From: Sphingopyxis sp. | Lineage (GTDB): Bacteria; Pseudomonadota; Alphaproteobacteria; Sphingomonadales; Sphingomonadaceae | Reading direction: 5' to 3' | Assembly (NCBI RefSeq): GCF_016704835.1 | Contig: NZ_JADIZJ010000001.1 | Coordinates: 372,001-436,000 of the forward strand | DNA: 64,000 bases | Part shown: positions 53,547 through 62,009 of the stretch, piece after piece | How positions within the stretch are numbered: the stretch's first letter is position 1 | Layout of the letters: each line of letters starts with the position of its first letter | Made by a program: the position numbers and the translations under genes | The notes under the pieces: generated by a model | The model's database searches: none | What the model saw: only the letters and a program-made list of their open reading frames with translations | What the model was told of the DNA's origin: nothing

Positions 53547-54446
53547 ATGGGCGCTTGGGAGGGCATCGACGAGATCGTCGCGATCGCCGACGCGGGAAGC
53601 TTCGTCGCCGCGGCGGCGCGGCTCGGCACCTCGACTTCGCACATCAGTCGCGCGGTGATTCGCCTCGAAAACCGCATCGGCGCGCAGATCTTCGTGCGCA
53701 CGACGCGCCGCGTCGTCCCGACCCCGGCGGGCCGCACGCTGATCGAGCAGTTCCGCGGCCTCATCGCCGCGCGCAACGATGCGCTCTCGGCGGTCAGCGA
53801 CGACGGTGCGCCGCGCGGCGAGGTCCGGATGACCTGTTCGATCGCAATGGGCGAACGCTTCGTCGCGCAGATCGCGCGCGATTATGCCTTCGCCTTTCCC
53901 GACGTGACGGTGACGCTCGAACTTACCAACCGCGTCGTCGACCTGCTCACCGAGGGCTTCGACCTTGCGATCCGCACCGGCACGCTGCCGAACTCGGGCC
54001 TCGTCGCGTCGCGCATCGCCTCGCGCAGCCTCTATCTATGCGCCGCTCCCGCCTATCTCGCGCGCGCCGGCACGCCCGCGTCGATCGACGATCTCGCGCG
54101 CCACGAATGCATGCTCGGTACCGCCCCCGCTTGGCATTTCCGCGCGCAGGGCAAGGACATCACCCACCGCCCCGCCGGCCGCTGGCGCTGCAACAGCGGC
54201 ACCGCAGTCACCGAAGCCGCGCTTGCGGGGCATGGCGTCTGCCAGCTTCCTGACTTCTACGTGATGCCGCATCTGCAAAGCGGCGCGCTCGTCTCGCTCC
54301 TCGACCCGCTGCGCCCGCAGGGGGAACCGATCTGGGCCGTCTATCCGCAGCGCCGCCACTTGCTGCCGAAGGTGCGGCTGCTGATCGACAAGTTGCGCGA
54401 GGAACTGCCTGCGGTTCTCCAACAAACCTCGTCACCCCGGGCTTGA
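53547..54446 (+). CDS. LysR-family transcriptional regulator
   Basis: 299 residues with a winged HTH at residues 5-62 (IDEIVAIADAGSFVAAAARLGTSTSHISRAVIRLENRIGAQIFVRTTRRVVPTPAG) and a periplasmic-binding-like effector domain. GGAGGTGAG precedes the ATG. It is divergent from the class III alcohol dehydrogenase, which is its likely target (inference from arrangement). The last residues (QQTSSPRA) are encoded by the start of repeat family C, which supplies the stop codon, so the C-terminal tail may be non-conserved. Confidence 0.9.
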   Translation: MGAWEGIDEIVAIADAGSFVAAAARLGTSTSHISRAVIRLENRIGAQIFVRTTRRVVPTPAGRTLIEQFRGLIAARNDALSAVSDDGAPRGEVRMTCSIAMGERFVAQIARDYAFAFPDVTVTLELTNRVVDLLTEGFDLAIRTGTLPNSGLVASRIASRSLYLCAAPAYLARAGTPASIDDLARHECMLGTAPAWHFRAQGKDITHRPAGRWRCNSGTAVTEAALAGHGVCQLPDFYVMPHLQSGALVSLLDPLRPQGEPIWAVYPQRRHLLPKVRLLIDKLREELPAVLQQTSSPRA

Positions 54447-54507
54447 TCCGGGGTTCCGGTTTCAACGTCGCGCAGCGGGTGCCCGGATCCAGTCCAGGGT
54501 GACGAGG
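54427..54507. repeat. Dispersed palindromic repeat, family C
   Basis: An 81-base inverted repeat bounded by CCTCGTCACCC and GGGTGACGAGG with inner GATCCGGGG/CCCGGATCC arms. It overlaps the last 20 bases of the LysR gene and reaches to 16 bases before the sdaA stop. Sequences of this type (GTCACCCCGG...GATCCGGG) are dispersed in sphingomonad genomes as I recall; only this copy lies in the window. Confidence 0.75.
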
Positions 54508-54522
54508 AAAACGACGTGACCC

Positions 54523-55902
54523 TCAACACTCGACCACACTGACCGCCAGCCCGCCCTTCGACGTTTCCTTATACTTATCGCGCATATCGCGCCCGGTCTG
54601 CAGCATCGTCGCGATCACCGTGTCGAGGCTCACGACATGCGTGCCGTCGCCGATCATGGCGATACGGCTCGCATCGATCGCCTTGATCGAACCCATCGCG
54701 TTGCGCTCGATGCACGGGATCTGCACCGGCCCGCCTATCGGATCACACGTCAGGCCGAGATTATGCTCCATGCCGATTTCGGCGGCATTTTCGACCTGCG
54801 CATTCGTCCCGCCCAGCGCAGCGGCCAGTCCCGCCGCTGCCATCGAGCAGGCGACGCCGACTTCGCCCTGGCAGCCAACCTCGGCGCCAGAGATGCTGGC
54901 GTTGCGTTTGTAGAGCGCGCCGACGGCGCCCGCGGCGAGCAGGAAGGTGCGGACCCCGGCGTCATCGCCGCGATAACCGCGGCGGTAGAAGCGGATCACC
55001 GCGGGGATGATCCCTGCGGCGCCATTGGTCGGCGCGGTAACGACCTTGCCGCCCGCGGCATTTTCCTCGTTCACCGCCATTGCCCAAAGGTTGATCCAGT
55101 CCATCATCGCGAGCGGATCGGTCAGATTTTGTTCGTGACGGCTCTGGATATCGGCGGCGATCTGCGGCGCGCGGCGCTTGACCTTCAGCCCGCCGGGCAG
55201 AATGCCGGTGCTGCAGCAGCCCGCATCGATCGACGCATCCATCGCCCCGGCGATCGCGTCGAGCCCGGTGTTCACCTCATCGAAGCTGCGATGGACGAGT
55301 TCGTTTTCGAGCATCATTTCGGCAAAGCTCTTTCCCGACGCGGCGCCCATGCTCAGCAGGTCGGCGCCCGAGGTGAAGGCGAAGGGCAGCTCGACCTCGT
55401 CCTCGGCGCCGCGGCTGTTGCGCCCCGCCTCATCCTCGTCGACGACGAAGCCGCCGCCGATCGAAAAATACATGCGCTTGGCGAGGATTTCGCCGTCGGC
55501 ATCGCGCGCGGTAAAGCTCACCGCATTGCTGTGAAAGGGCTGGCGCTGGCGCATCTGGAAATGCAGGTCGCGTTTCGGCTGGAACCGCACGCGCTGGCGG
55601 CCGAGCAGGTAGAGGAAGCCTTCGCTCTCCGCGCGGTCCCAATGCGCCTTGATCGCGGCGAGGCTGGTGCTCGCGGGAATTTCGCCCGCCAGACCCGCGA
55701 CGATCGCGGTATCGGCAGCATGGCCCTTGCCGGTCAGCGCGAGCGATCCGTACAGATCGGCTTCGACATGCGCTGTCCGGTCGAGCATCGCCTGCTCGTC
55801 TAGCCACATGGTGAAGCGCCGCGCGGCGACCATCGGCCCGACGGTGTGCGAGCTAGAGGGGCCGACCCCGATTTTGAACAATTCGAACAGGCTGATCGTC
55901 AT
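54523..55902 (-). CDS. sdaA: L-serine ammonia-lyase (iron-sulfur type)
   Basis: 459 residues, single-chain serine dehydratase. Starts MTISLFELFKIGVGPSSSHTVGPMVAARRF, the family signature. The C-terminal catalytic domain has GCQGEVGVACSMAAAG and LTCDPIGGPVQIPCIERN, whose cysteines hold the [4Fe-4S] cluster that abstracts the serine hydroxyl. It converts L-serine to pyruvate and ammonia. Monocistronic; the repeat family C element sits behind it. Confidence 0.96.
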   Translation of the reverse strand: MTISLFELFKIGVGPSSSHTVGPMVAARRFTMWLDEQAMLDRTAHVEADLYGSLALTGKGHAADTAIVAGLAGEIPASTSLAAIKAHWDRAESEGFLYLLGRQRVRFQPKRDLHFQMRQRQPFHSNAVSFTARDADGEILAKRMYFSIGGGFVVDEDEAGRNSRGAEDEVELPFAFTSGADLLSMGAASGKSFAEMMLENELVHRSFDEVNTGLDAIAGAMDASIDAGCCSTGILPGGLKVKRRAPQIAADIQSRHEQNLTDPLAMMDWINLWAMAVNEENAAGGKVVTAPTNGAAGIIPAVIRFYRRGYRGDDAGVRTFLLAAGAVGALYKRNASISGAEVGCQGEVGVACSMAAAGLAAALGGTNAQVENAAEIGMEHNLGLTCDPIGGPVQIPCIERNAMGSIKAIDASRIAMIGDGTHVVSLDTVIATMLQTGRDMRDKYKETSKGGLAVSVVEC

Positions 55903-55963
55903 GGCGGCGCTATAGGGGCGGCGCCGTCATGACGATAGATAGCAGTTCAAATTTCCCTTACGG

Positions 55964-56578
55964 TCAGGCTGGAAAGGTCCAAGTCGTATCGCGCGCGAAA
56001 TTCTCTGCGGCGAAATCCCAGTTGAGCAGTTCGTCAACGACCGCATCGACATAGGCGGGGCGCAGATTCTTGCGGTCGATGTAATAGGCATGTTCCCACA
56101 CGTCGATCACGAGGATGGGCTTAATGCCCGCGACCAGCTCGGTGCCGGCGTCGTGGGTATCGGTGACCGACAGCGTCCCGTCGCGCGACACGAGCCAGGC
56201 CCAGCCCGACGCGAAATGGTTGACCGCGGTTTCCTTGAGCTTCTTTTTCAGATCGTCGAGCGAGCCGAAATCGCGCTCGATCGCGGCGAGCAGGTCGCCG
56301 TCGGGAGCGGTCTTTTCGGGGGTCAGGCTGTTCCAGTAAAAGGCATGGTTCCACGATTGGGCGGCGTTGTTGAACAGGCCCTTGTTGCCCGCGCCCTCGG
56401 CATGGTGGACGATTTCTTCGAGCGGCTTGTCGGCAAGGTCGGTTCCTGCGATTGCCGCATTGACCTTGTCGACATAGGCCTTGTGGTGCTTGCCATGATG
56501 CGTCGCGAGCGTGTCGGCGGAAATATGCGGCTCGAGCGCGTCCTGCTTGTAAGGCAGCGGGGGAAGAGCGATCGTCAT
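55964..56578 (-). CDS. sodB: Superoxide dismutase [Fe]
   Basis: 204 residues, ordinary SodB length. ALPPLPYKQDALEPHISADTLATHHGKHHKAYVDKVN holds the first metal His and the second His; WNHAFYWNSLTP, GSGWAWLV-type (FASGWAWLVSRDG) and DVWEHAYYIDRKN supply the remaining ligands (His, Asp, His). The residue spacing fits Fe-SOD rather than Mn-SOD. Cytosolic. The gene is followed by nothing on its strand for 60 bases. Confidence 0.97.
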   Translation of the reverse strand: MTIALPPLPYKQDALEPHISADTLATHHGKHHKAYVDKVNAAIAGTDLADKPLEEIVHHAEGAGNKGLFNNAAQSWNHAFYWNSLTPEKTAPDGDLLAAIERDFGSLDDLKKKLKETAVNHFASGWAWLVSRDGTLSVTDTHDAGTELVAGIKPILVIDVWEHAYYIDRKNLRPAYVDAVVDELLNWDFAAENFARDTTWTFPA

Positions 56579-56668
56579 GGCAGTCTCCGGTGGTTTTCTG
56601 AGGGGATGAGGGCTTTAACTCGGCATCGGGGCGCAGAGTTGCAAGGTTTGGGCGGGGAATTTTTCTTC

Positions 56669-56700
56669 TCGTCATTGCCAGCGAAGCGAAGCAATGACGA
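56669..56700. repeat. Truncated copy of repeat family A
   Basis: TCGTCATTGC and GCAATGACGA flank only 12 bases (CAGCGAAGCGAA). The outer arms equal those of family A while the centre is collapsed to a simple hairpin. It lies between sodB and the DNA ligase gene. Confidence 0.7.
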
Positions 56701-56706
56701 CGAGAT

Positions 56707-58275
56707 TTACGTCACCATCGCCAGCAACGCTGCAATCCGATCGGCCTCCTCGGCAGGCTTGTCGCGGCGGATGCGCGATATGCGCGGGAAGCGCATCGCG
56801 AGCCCCGACTTGTGGCGCTTGCTGCTGTGAATCGAATCGAACGCGACCTCGAGCACGAGCGACTTTTCGATCTCGCGCACCGGTCCGAAGCGGTTCAGCG
56901 TGTTGTCGCGGACGAACTTGTCGAGCCATTTCAGCTCCTCGTCGGTGAACCCCGAATAGGCTTTGCCGACGGGAAGCAGCTCACCGTCATCGCTCCAGCA
57001 TCCGAAGGTATAGTCAGAATAGAAGCTCGCGCGGCGTCCATTGCCGCGCTGCGCGTACATCATCACGCAATCGGCGGTGAGCGGGTCGCGCTTCCATTTA
57101 TACCACAGCCCAGCGCGCCGCCCCGGGACATAGGGCGCATCGCGGCGCTTGAGCATAACTCCCTCAATCGCAGCATCGCGCGCACCCGCGCGGCGTTCAG
57201 CAAGGTCATTGAAATCGCGCGCTTCAATCACCTGCGACAGGTCGAAATGGCTGTCGTCGAGACGTGGCACAAAGCTTTCCAACTGCCGCCGCCGTTCGGT
57301 CCAAGGTAAGGAGCGCAGATCGTTGCCATCGATCGCGAGCAGGTCATAAACGCGTACGAACGCCGGATAATCGGCGAGCATCTTCTTCGACACCGTCTTG
57401 CGCCCGAGCCGTTGCTGAAGCGAATTGAAGCTCGCGGCTTCGCCGCCTTGCGCTTCGCCGCGCACGAGCAATTCACCGTCGATCACCGCATCCTGATCGA
57501 ACGCCGCCACCAGTTCAGGGAATGCGCCGCTGATCTCCTCACCGCCGCGGCTGTAGATGCGGGTCTGGCCGCCACCATGAACGATCTGGACGCGAATGCC
57601 GTCCCACTTCCACTCGGCGGCATATTCGGCGAGATCGACGGTGGTCTCCTCCAGTGGATGCGCGAGCATGAAGGGGCGGAAAAATGCGACATCGGCGAGA
57701 TCGGGGCGTTCGGCCCTTCCCTCGCCCCATGCAAACAGCGGTGCATAGGGCGGCGGGATCGCGTGCCACAGCTCCTCGACATCGTCGACGGGCACGGCAA
57801 ACGCCTGGGCGAACGCCTGCTTCGCCAGTCGCGCCGACACTCCGACGCGCATTCCGCCCAGCGCGAGCTTGAGCAGCGCATAGCGGCCATCGGCGTCGAG
57901 GCAGTCGAGGAGCGACGCGAGGATTTGAGGGGCGGTGGCGCGAGTGGCGGCGGACAGGGCGTCTGCCGCCGCCGCCACTGTGAGGTCTGCTTGTGCGCCC
58001 GGCGCGTCGGGCCACAATAGCGCCGCGGTCTCCGCGGTATCGCCCACAAAATGCCGCGACAGCCGGAACAATTCCTCATCGACCCGCGTCGCAAGAAGCG
58101 CCCGCACCATCGCCGATTTCACCGCTGGGAAATCGAGACTCTCGATCAGCGCCGCGATCGCCCAGCCGCGATCGGGGTCGGGCGTATGGCGCAGATAATC
58201 GACGAGCAGCGCCAGCTTGCTGTTGCGCGAGCGCGTATAGATGAGCCGGTCGATCAGGGCCGCGAACGCCTTCAC
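56707..58275 (-). CDS. ATP-dependent DNA ligase (bacterial LigB/PP_1105 type)
   Basis: 522 residues from the GTG at 58275, which overlaps the exonuclease stop (GTGA). N-terminal ligase DNA-binding helical domain (1-200), then adenylation motif I EWKWDGIR (Lys223), RIYSRGGEEI, VIDGELLV, EGVMLKRRDAPYVPGRRAGLWYKWKRD, and a C-terminal OB fold with AMRFPRISRIRRDKPAEEAD. It seals nicks using ATP. This ligase family travels with a ligase-associated exonuclease (next gene) and usually with an Lhr-type helicase and phosphoesterase, which are not in this window. Confidence 0.94.
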   Translation of the reverse strand: MKAFAALIDRLIYTRSRNSKLALLVDYLRHTPDPDRGWAIAALIESLDFPAVKSAMVRALLATRVDEELFRLSRHFVGDTAETAALLWPDAPGAQADLTVAAAADALSAATRATAPQILASLLDCLDADGRYALLKLALGGMRVGVSARLAKQAFAQAFAVPVDDVEELWHAIPPPYAPLFAWGEGRAERPDLADVAFFRPFMLAHPLEETTVDLAEYAAEWKWDGIRVQIVHGGGQTRIYSRGGEEISGAFPELVAAFDQDAVIDGELLVRGEAQGGEAASFNSLQQRLGRKTVSKKMLADYPAFVRVYDLLAIDGNDLRSLPWTERRRQLESFVPRLDDSHFDLSQVIEARDFNDLAERRAGARDAAIEGVMLKRRDAPYVPGRRAGLWYKWKRDPLTADCVMMYAQRGNGRRASFYSDYTFGCWSDDGELLPVGKAYSGFTDEELKWLDKFVRDNTLNRFGPVREIEKSLVLEVAFDSIHSSKRHKSGLAMRFPRISRIRRDKPAEEADRIAALLAMVT

Positions 58276-59285
58276 GCCTCTTCCTCCAGATCGCGCCCGA
58301 CAAGATGCAGCGCGCGCGCCTGGCGCTGATGCAGTTCGCACCAGCGCAGCAAACCGTCCTCGCTGCCGTGGGTGATCCACGTTTCCTTCGGATTCACCTG
58401 TGAAATCGTCGTCGTCAGTTCTTCCCAATCGGCATGATCCGAAATCACCAACGGCAGTTCGACCATCCGCTGGCGGGCACGCTGGCGGACGCGCATCCAG
58501 CCTGACGCCATCGCGGTGACCGGATCGGGCAATCGGCGCGACCAGCGGTCGTTCAGCGCCGAGGGCGGCGCGACGATGATCTGCCCCGCCATGTCGGTCT
58601 TGTCGGTCTCGCTGACCAGCCGCAATTCGCCCAGATCGACGCCGTGCGCGGCATAGAGCGCGCACATTTTCTCCATCGCGCCGTGGATATAGATCGGCGC
58701 GTCCCATCCCGCGGCGCGGAGCTCCGCCATCACCCGCTGCGCCTTGCCCAGCGCATAGGCGCCGACGAGCACGCAGCGATCGGGTTCGGCGCGCACTGCG
58801 CCGATCAGCTTGGCAATTTCCTGGTCCGTCGGCGGATGGCGGAACACCGGCAGGCCAAAGGTCGCCTCGGTGATGAAGATATCGCACGGTACGACCTCGA
58901 ACAGCGCGCAGGTCGGGTCGGGGCGGCGTTTGTAGTCGCCGGTGATGATGATACGCTCGCCTGCATATTCCATCAGGATCTGCGCGCTGCCCAGCACATG
59001 CCCCGCAGGGAAAAAGCTGAAGCGCACCCCGCCGAGCTCGAAGCCATCGCTATAACCGAATGCCTGATTATGGCTCGCCTCGACATCGACGCCGTAACGC
59101 AGCGCCATGATCGCCAACGTTTCGGGGGTCGCGAACACAGCCCCGTGGCCGCTGCGCGCATGGTCGGCGTGGCCGTGGGTCACAGCCGCTCGCTCGACGG
59201 GACGCGACGGGTCGATCCACAGGTCGGCCGGCTTCACATACAGACCTTGCGCATGCGGTTCGAGCCAGGATTTTGCTTTTGCCAT
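58272..59285 (-). CDS. DNA-ligase-associated exonuclease (metallo-beta-lactamase/beta-CASP type)
   Basis: 337 residues. The metallo-hydrolase motif HGHADHARSGHG is at residues 38-49; LVGAYALGKAQRVMAELRAAGW and the SDHADWEELTTTISQVNPKETWITHGSEDGLLRW block belong to the beta-CASP/ligase-associated exonuclease family, thought to trim DNA ends before ligation. It shares one base with the upstream DUF4130-UdgX gene (TGATG) and overlaps the ligase, so the genes are translated together. Confidence 0.92.
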   Translation of the reverse strand: MAKAKSWLEPHAQGLYVKPADLWIDPSRPVERAAVTHGHADHARSGHGAVFATPETLAIMALRYGVDVEASHNQAFGYSDGFELGGVRFSFFPAGHVLGSAQILMEYAGERIIITGDYKRRPDPTCALFEVVPCDIFITEATFGLPVFRHPPTDQEIAKLIGAVRAEPDRCVLVGAYALGKAQRVMAELRAAGWDAPIYIHGAMEKMCALYAAHGVDLGELRLVSETDKTDMAGQIIVAPPSALNDRWSRRLPDPVTAMASGWMRVRQRARQRMVELPLVISDHADWEELTTTISQVNPKETWITHGSEDGLLRWCELHQRQARALHLVGRDLEEEA

Positions 59286-60712
59286 CAGGCGGCGAGCTCG
59301 CGCACGCGCGCCAGGTCGGCGACGAATGCCGCGCGCTCTAAGTCCGCACGCGCCCGGTCGGGCAGCCGCAGCAGAAAGGACGGATGGATCGTCGCGACCA
59401 GCTTCGTACCGCCGCCAAGTTCATGCACCGCGCCGCGCATCGATGCGATGCTCATGCTCTTGCCCGTCACCCCGCGCAGCGCGCTGCCGCCCAGGGTGAC
59501 GATCAGATCGGGCTTTACCAGCGCGCGTTCCTTGTCGAGCCACCAGCGGCAGATATCAATCTCCCCCGTCGTCGGGTTCTGGTGCAGGCGCCGCTTGCCG
59601 CGCGGTTCGAATTTGAAATGCTTGACCGCATTCGTCAGGAACAGTCGGCTTCGGTCGAGCCCCGCTTCCTCCAGCACCTCGTTAAGCACCTGCCCCGCGG
59701 GTCCGACAAACGGCCGCCCTTCCAGATCCTCGCGGTCACCCGGCTGCTCGCCGACCAGCATTATGCGCGCCGCCTCCGGCCCCTCCCCGGCCACCGCCTG
59801 CGTCGCGTCGCAATGCAGCGGGCAGCGCGTGCAGCCGCCCATTGCGCGGGCGAGGTCATCCAGCGTGTCGATATCGTCGGTCAGGGCCAGCTCCTCGGGG
59901 ACGCGGGTTCGCCATTTCTCGGTTTGCGGGTTTGCAAGCGAAACGGCGGTCGCGCGCATCCGTTCCACCCGCGCCGCGGCGCCCGCAAGCAGCGGCGCAA
60001 TATCCTGCGCTTCGGGCAGGTTTTTCCAGTATTTCTTGGGCATTTCCGACCGCATTGCGTCGATCTTGACGCGCGCCGGATTGAAGATCGCGCCATAATA
60101 GGTGCGCCATTGATCCTCGACGATGTCGCAATCGGGCACCTCGTCCTTCGTCCCGCCGGGGCCATAACCGAGCGTCTCGTCCCGCCAGATCGCGCGCGCA
60201 TCGGGCGTCACGATCGCCCAGTCCATGCCGTAGAAGCGGCGCTGAAAGAAAGGCGCCGTCAGCCGCAGGATGCGGTGTGAGGGTTCAAACCACGCCACGA
60301 AGCTTTCGCGCCCCGCATCTTCCCCCAAGCGCCGGAAGCGCACGAAGGCGTGCATCTTATGAATGTCGCGACGGATCGCCTTGTCGGTTCCCCGCAGCCA
60401 GTCGATATCGGCGTCGGTCGTCCGGGCGAGCAATTGCCGATCCTGCGCTGCGCGCCAGATGATGCGATAGAGCCGCGCGGGAACCCCGGCATCGCGGTGG
60501 CAAATCACTCGGTCGGCCATGACGAGCAATTCGCGCGGCAGCGATACGGTCCCGCCCGACGCGGGCGGTGCGTCGTCACCAAACAGCGACGCGCCCTCTT
60601 CAACGCTCCGCCAGCTCACATGCTCGGGCGCTACGCCGCCCCCGAGCAAACCGCGCGCTGCATCACGCCATTCGGCGAAATCGCCGGGGCGGGCGAGCAC
60701 GACCTCCCTCAT
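59285..60712 (-). CDS. DUF4130 - UdgX uracil-DNA glycosylase fusion
   Basis: 475 residues. The N-terminal half (1-250) is DUF4130 (DNA metabolism protein linked to radical SAM; LLVMADRVICHRDAGVPARLYRIIWRAAQDRQLL, VRFRRLGEDAGRESFVAWFEPSHRILRLTAPFFQRRF). The second half is a UdgX: CTRCPLHCDATQAVAGEG (Fe-S cysteines), GEQPGDREDLEGRPFVGPAG, NAVKHFKFEP, then KRRLHQNPT with His377 in the position where UdgX forms a covalent bond with uracil-derived sites, and HPS at 443. It should bind uracil in ssDNA covalently. The gene overlaps its two neighbours. Confidence 0.92.
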   Translation of the reverse strand: MREVVLARPGDFAEWRDAARGLLGGGVAPEHVSWRSVEEGASLFGDDAPPASGGTVSLPRELLVMADRVICHRDAGVPARLYRIIWRAAQDRQLLARTTDADIDWLRGTDKAIRRDIHKMHAFVRFRRLGEDAGRESFVAWFEPSHRILRLTAPFFQRRFYGMDWAIVTPDARAIWRDETLGYGPGGTKDEVPDCDIVEDQWRTYYGAIFNPARVKIDAMRSEMPKKYWKNLPEAQDIAPLLAGAAARVERMRATAVSLANPQTEKWRTRVPEELALTDDIDTLDDLARAMGGCTRCPLHCDATQAVAGEGPEAARIMLVGEQPGDREDLEGRPFVGPAGQVLNEVLEEAGLDRSRLFLTNAVKHFKFEPRGKRRLHQNPTTGEIDICRWWLDKERALVKPDLIVTLGGSALRGVTGKSMSIASMRGAVHELGGGTKLVATIHPSFLLRLPDRARADLERAAFVADLARVRELAA

Positions 60713-61959
60713 AACGCCAGCGACAGTTGCTCCGCCGGCGGGGCGAAACGCGCGCGCAGGCTGGCGCTGTCGGTCAGCGATCCCGGTTGCCAGTCGGGAG
60801 TGACGATGAAAGGCAGGACTTTCTTCACCGACGCGGTGAGCTTCGCAAGATCGCCAATCCGCAGTTTGCCCGTCCGCCGCACCGCCACAATCCGGTCGAC
60901 CGCGCGCGTTCCGAGCCCCGGCACACGGAGCAACAGCTCACGCGGAGCGCGATTGATGTCGACCGGAAAAATATCACGCCGCATCAGCGCCCAAGCGAGT
61001 TTGGGATCGATGTGGAGGTCGAGCATCCCGTCGCTCGCCCCCTCCATGATTTCGGCGCGCTGAAAGCCATAGAATCGCAGCAGCCAATCGGCCTGGTACA
61101 GCCGGTGTTCGCGCATCAGCGGTGGGCGGACCGGCGGCAAATCGATGCTCGCGTCGGGAATCGGACTATACGCTGAATAATAGACGCGGCGCAGCCGATA
61201 GCCCGAATAAAGGTTGGTCGCCGTCGCCAATATGTCGTCGTCGCGCGACCCATCGGCGCCGACGATCATCTGGCTCGACTGTCCCGCGGGCGCAAAGCGT
61301 GGCGGCTTTGCCTTTTTGAGCAGACGCCCTTTCGCCGCCTCGTTCGCATCGTCGACGCCGACCCGCACAGATGCCATCGTCTTGCGGATCGTTTCGGGCT
61401 TTTTCTCGGGCGCAAAGCTTTGCAATCCAGCCTCGGTTGGCAGTTCGACATTGGTCGACAGCCGGTCGGCATAAAGTCCCGCGAGCGCGATCAGGCCGGG
61501 ATCAGCCCCCGCGATCGTCTTGAGATGGATATAACCCTGAAAATGATGCTCCTCGCGCAGGATCCGCGCGACCTCGACCAGTTGCTCCATCGTGTAATCT
61601 TCGGACCGAATGATCCCCGACGACAGGAACAGTCCCTCGATATAGTTGCGCTTGTAGAAATCGAGCGTGAGCCGGACGACCTCCTGCGGATTGAAGCGCG
61701 CCCGCGGCACATTGCTCGACGCACGGTTGATGCAGAAGCGGCAGTCATAGATGCAGAAATTGGTCAGCAGGATCTTGAGCAGCGAAATGCACCGCCCGTC
61801 GGGCGCATAACTGTGGCAAATGCCCATACCCTCGGTCGATCCGATCCCTTTGGTCTCGGTCGAATCGCGTTTGACCGACCCCGACGACGCACATGAGGCG
61901 TCATATTTCGCGGCATCGGCCAAAATGCTGAGCTTTTCGAGAATCGGTTTTCCAGTCAT
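60709..61959 (-). CDS. Putative DNA-modification/repair radical SAM protein (UDG-linked)
   Basis: 416 residues. Radical SAM cluster CIYDCRFC (Cys69, 73, 76) with preceding Cys48 and Cys57 that may bind a second site. N-terminal family start MTGKPILEKLSILADAAKYDASCASSGS, and SGIIRSEDYTMEQLVEVARILREEHHFQGYIHLKT. The C-terminal part (LRVPGLGTRAVDRIVAVRRTGKL) is a helix-hairpin-helix DNA-binding motif. It belongs to the group genetically linked to UdgX; repair by radical chemistry is inferred. First gene of the repair operon, 18 bases downstream of a LexA box. Confidence 0.92.
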   Translation of the reverse strand: MTGKPILEKLSILADAAKYDASCASSGSVKRDSTETKGIGSTEGMGICHSYAPDGRCISLLKILLTNFCIYDCRFCINRASSNVPRARFNPQEVVRLTLDFYKRNYIEGLFLSSGIIRSEDYTMEQLVEVARILREEHHFQGYIHLKTIAGADPGLIALAGLYADRLSTNVELPTEAGLQSFAPEKKPETIRKTMASVRVGVDDANEAAKGRLLKKAKPPRFAPAGQSSQMIVGADGSRDDDILATATNLYSGYRLRRVYYSAYSPIPDASIDLPPVRPPLMREHRLYQADWLLRFYGFQRAEIMEGASDGMLDLHIDPKLAWALMRRDIFPVDINRAPRELLLRVPGLGTRAVDRIVAVRRTGKLRIGDLAKLTASVKKVLPFIVTPDWQPGSLTDSASLRARFAPPAEQLSLAL

Positions 61960-61977
61960 TTCCTATATCTAGCATAG

Positions 61978-61992
61978 GAACATAGCAGGAAC
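61978..61992 (-). promoter_or_regulatory. LexA box (GTTC-N7-GTTC) upstream of the radical SAM/UdgX operon
   Basis: On the minus strand GTTC-CTGCTAT-GTTC, an exact match to the alphaproteobacterial LexA consensus GTTC-N7-GTTC, lies 18 bases upstream of the ATG of the first repair gene. Placement over the expected promoter fits repression by LexA and release by RecA after DNA damage. Confidence 0.85.
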
Positions 61993-62009
61993 AAACCGCT
62001 CTGACGCGG

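Noticed and set aside
53503..53547. GATAA / TTATC / GATAA half-sites between the class III alcohol dehydrogenase and LysR genes
   Set aside because: Five-base matches in a 45-base stretch are too short and unevenly spaced to call a LysR operator, though the region is the expected place for one.
54637..55803. Plus-strand frame of 388 codons opposite sdaA
   Set aside because: sdaA is complete with iron-sulfur motifs; the antisense frame has no start signal or recognisable motif.
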